Assembly (NCBI RefSeq): GCF_000143535.2
Contig: NC_037318.1
Span: 62,001-126,000 of the forward strand
Reading direction: 5' to 3'
Origin: Botrytis cinerea B05.10
Lineage: Eukaryota; Ascomycota; Leotiomycetes; Helotiales; Sclerotiniaceae
Length of the DNA stretch: 64,000 nt
The position numbers and the translations under genes are program-made. A model generated the notes under the pieces. The model searched no databases. It saw only the letters and a program-made list of their open reading frames with translations, and was not told the origin of the DNA. This document shows, in pieces, positions 61,755 to 64,000 of the stretch (the stretch's first letter is position 1; each line of letters begins with the position of its first letter).

Positions 61755-63039
61755 TCAGGCAGCTGGAACAATTTCCTCGACAATCGTGTCTTCTCTAACC
61801 TCCAAGTTCGCCAACATATAGTCATAATCCTCCTCATCCTCATCTTCATCCTCATCGCCATGGAACTCTGACGTTTGGTCAGGGTTTCCAAATTGAGCTT
61901 GCTCATCCCATATTGTTGCATTGCGTGGCAAGACAACAAAAGCCCGTTGTCCTATTATAGCACCGCCGGGGATGTCCAACTCCAAGCCTGAGCTCGTACG
62001 ATATACAGGTGCACCAGGAAGTCTCTTGCCGAGACCATTGCGCCTCTTGATCTTCATCTTCTTTTTCTGACCTGCATCTGGATCATCGTCCGTTCCATCT
62101 TCAGCCGAGTCGCCATTATTCGCTGTACCACCAGGGCCAATGACCTCGTTATCGTCATCAGCGTCACATTCTTCTGAGTTACAGTAGCCAATGTCTCCAG
62201 AGTTAGAAAACTTGGCCGTGAATGTACACTTTCCGCCATTGTTACCCGTGCAGTAACTGCTCTTGTAAAAAGCGCTAATAATTCCGCCTTGCTTACGATT
62301 TTGAGCGGCCGGTACGCAACGATTGAGGCGTGTTGTAGCACCGTTACTGGGAATTGACGATGCGAATGGATATTCATCGCATTGAAACCCGGAAGCATGG
62401 CCCTTTTTGACCGAGCAGCGGTTACCACCTGAAGCGATGCAACCGGCAGCTTTACGGCGGTTACGCTTTGTGGATGCGTCAGGTTTGTCGTATTGCAAAC
62501 TGTCACCTATTCCGGCACAGAAAGCTCCTGTAATCAAATGTGTCAACTAGGGAATTCATGGAAAGGAAGTGGTTAGAGAAGAAGAAGAAGAAGAAGAAGA
62601 AGAAGAAGAAGAAGAAGAAGAAGAAGAAGAAGAAGAAGAAGAAGAAGAAGAAGAAGAAGAAGAAGAAGAAGAAGAAGAAGAAGAAGAAGAAGAAGAAGAA
62701 GAAGAAGAAGAAGAGAAGAAGAAGAAGAAGAAGAAGAAGAAGAAGAAGAAGAAGAAGAAGAAGAAGAAGAAGAAGAAGAAGAAGAAGAAGAAGAAGAAGA
62801 AGAAGAAGAAGAAGAAGAAGAAGAAGAAGAAGAAGAAGAAGAAGAAGAAGAAGAAGAATGAAAAAGAGTCCATTACCATAACACATGTTGGTGCATATCT
62901 CGTCTAAGCCGTCATTGCACACAAAGATCATAAGATCATCGGGATCCGCGCGAACTTCGAGATCTGCGTCAGAGGTGCCAATGGCAGATGTTGCCGCAGC
63001 AAGGGCGAGGAATGAAGCAATTAGGCTGAGATTCTTCAT
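61755..63039 (-). CDS. Secreted NucA/NucB-type deoxyribonuclease-domain protein
   Basis: Predicted 311-residue secreted protein from exons 63039-62877 and 62527-61755. A signal peptide (MKNLSLIASFLALAAATSA) is followed by a short pro-like region with DADLEVRADPDD. The NucA/NucB hallmark CDEYPFASS lies at residues 104-112, with RNRRKAAGC, CSVKKGHASG, NRCVPAAQNRKQGGIISAFY and paired cysteines around it. In bacteria this family degrades DNA outside the cell; the Asp-Glu pair is part of the active site. Fungal members are known, function mostly untested. The last 130 residues are an unusual extension: an Asp/Glu-rich stretch, a Lys/Arg-rich KKKMKIKRR, a possible kexin site (GKR), then a second strongly acidic tail near the C-terminus. 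The single intron (62876-62528) is filled by a GAA/TTC repeat. The signal peptide start at 63039 is the only ATG that fits. Confidence 0.85.
62578..62858. repeat. Long (GAA/TTC)n array inside the nuclease intron
   Basis: 281 bases: 45 GAA triplets, a two-base interruption (GA at 62713-62714), then 48 GAA triplets, all on the plus strand and therefore TTC in the transcript. It makes up 80% of the 349-base intron. Frames through it encode only Lys, Glu, Arg, Leu, Phe or Ser runs. Assembled length may differ from the true length. Confidence 0.97.
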
Positions 63040-64000
63040 GATGATGGATAGATTCCGAAGAAAGAGAAGTGTGAATACTAAAGTAAAGTATTGCGTTTTG
63101 TTGTATCTGGATATTTGTGGAATGAAGTTGTTGGATAATGTTTTTGGACTGGATTCGACACAAGTGTTGAAAGCGCATCTTTATAGATTTGCTGTGCCAG
63201 TTTCTGAGTCTTTCTTAGACCAATATTCTGTAACAAAATTTGGGTAATCATCGCTACATTCATTGCCTCCACAATATCCGTCATCTTTCCGTGCCTCGCT
63301 GCCGTAAGATGATCCAATCCTTCGTACTTAGACCAAAACTTGCAGCGTCAAGATATCTCAAGTGATGCGAATTGAACAAATGATCATCGGTTCCTTGACA
63401 CGACTCAAACAAGTGTGAGAGTTTAGTAAAAAAAGAAGCTGTGGTAAGCTTGACAAAATATTTCTGGCAAGTTGCTGACCGGATCGAGTAGGATTTCGGG
63501 TGAGTAGCACCAATTGTTATTGTAAAGCAGACAAGTTTAATTGCCGGCAAAGGGGCCAATTCCAGCCGATGCTTACCATGGGCCTCAGTTTCAATGTTTC
63601 TGCTATTGTTGAACTTCCCTATGCCTGGGCTATTCGAAGGATGCAGACATAGAAAGTGATGGTTGAAGCATTGACACCGAATGAAGCTGTGGCTCATAAG
63701 CTCAGCGCATTTAACAAAACATAGGCTACAATATTATAATAGCTGTCTTTTCTCGGTTCGTGGAACAGTTATGAAACGGGCAGGCCGATTTGAATAGACT
63801 CACATGCTCGAGAGATTCGAAACAGACGAAAACCGACAAGTCTTACAGAACAAGAACTGGAAAGATCGTGCAACCTTCGTACAGACTCTATCAGCTCGAT
63901 GAGTTATGACCTCATGATTACTATCATCCTAAGCCTCCGTTTCTCAGGATTCGCAACGTTGTGGCACTGTTGAGCAGACACAATATGTTGGCTCGGAATA
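63040..64000. other. Right-edge spacer
   Basis: Promoter and leader of the nuclease gene just above 63039; beyond that no gene is seen. The minus-strand frame 63281-63697 has no domain character. Confidence 0.45.

Noticed and set aside
62540..62907. Open frames of more than 100 codons on both strands through the GAA repeat
   Set aside because: They encode only homopolymers of Lys, Glu, Arg, Phe, Ser or Leu and lie in an intron.
1..64000. CRISPR arrays, bacterial operons, rRNA operons, viral genes
   Set aside because: The sequence is eukaryotic throughout; tandem repeats here are microsatellites without spacers, and no viral or rRNA signature was seen.

Overview
The window is nuclear DNA of a filamentous ascomycete. 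Genes carry short spliceosomal introns (about 45-110 bases, GT-AG, with CTAAC/CTGAC-like branch sites), spacers are long and rich in microsatellites, and the gene set is typical of Pezizomycotina: a Zn2Cys6 regulator, a PTH11-type receptor, GPI-anchored wall enzymes, MFS carriers and a kinesin-3. Content and AT-rich spacers suggest Leotiomycetes, perhaps Sclerotiniaceae; that placement is an inference from memory, not from a search.

Fourteen protein genes are supported, nearly all multi-exon. Left third: a Zn2Cys6 transcription factor (879-3690, +); a PTH11/rhodopsin-like receptor fused in frame to a FucP-type sugar transporter (7668-10530, +); then two GPI-anchored wall enzymes on the minus strand, a DCW1/DFG5-type GH76 (12701-14417) and an EglC-type GH17 glucanase (17185-18653). 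Between fusion gene and GH76 lies a 443-base TA-flanked MITE (11652-12094). A 5.4 kb gene-poor spacer (18654-24064) holds microsatellites, a decayed repeat array and a decayed tRNA. It is followed by an allantoate-permease-like MFS carrier (24065-25972, -) and a small 8-cysteine secreted protein (27398-27873, -).

Centre: an RNF10/Mag2-type RING E3 (30410-32739, -) lies head to head with a Ubp3/USP10-type deubiquitinase (33980-36773, +). In other eukaryotes these two families act in opposite directions on the same 40S ribosomal proteins. Next come ERG4 (38035-39909, +), SPT16 of FACT (40618-44019, +) and, convergent with it, kinesin-3 (44828-50428, -).

Right third: the seven-knuckle CCHC protein Gis2/CNBP (53848-55050, +), a DHA2-like MFS carrier (57266-59650, -) and a secreted NucA/NucB-type nuclease (61755-63039, -) whose single intron is almost entirely a GAA/TTC repeat of 93 triplets.

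The genes do not form a biosynthetic cluster. Coherent neighbourhoods are the wall-remodelling pair and the ubiquitin E3/deubiquitinase pair. Exon borders were read by eye from splice signals and reading-frame continuity, so individual borders may be off.
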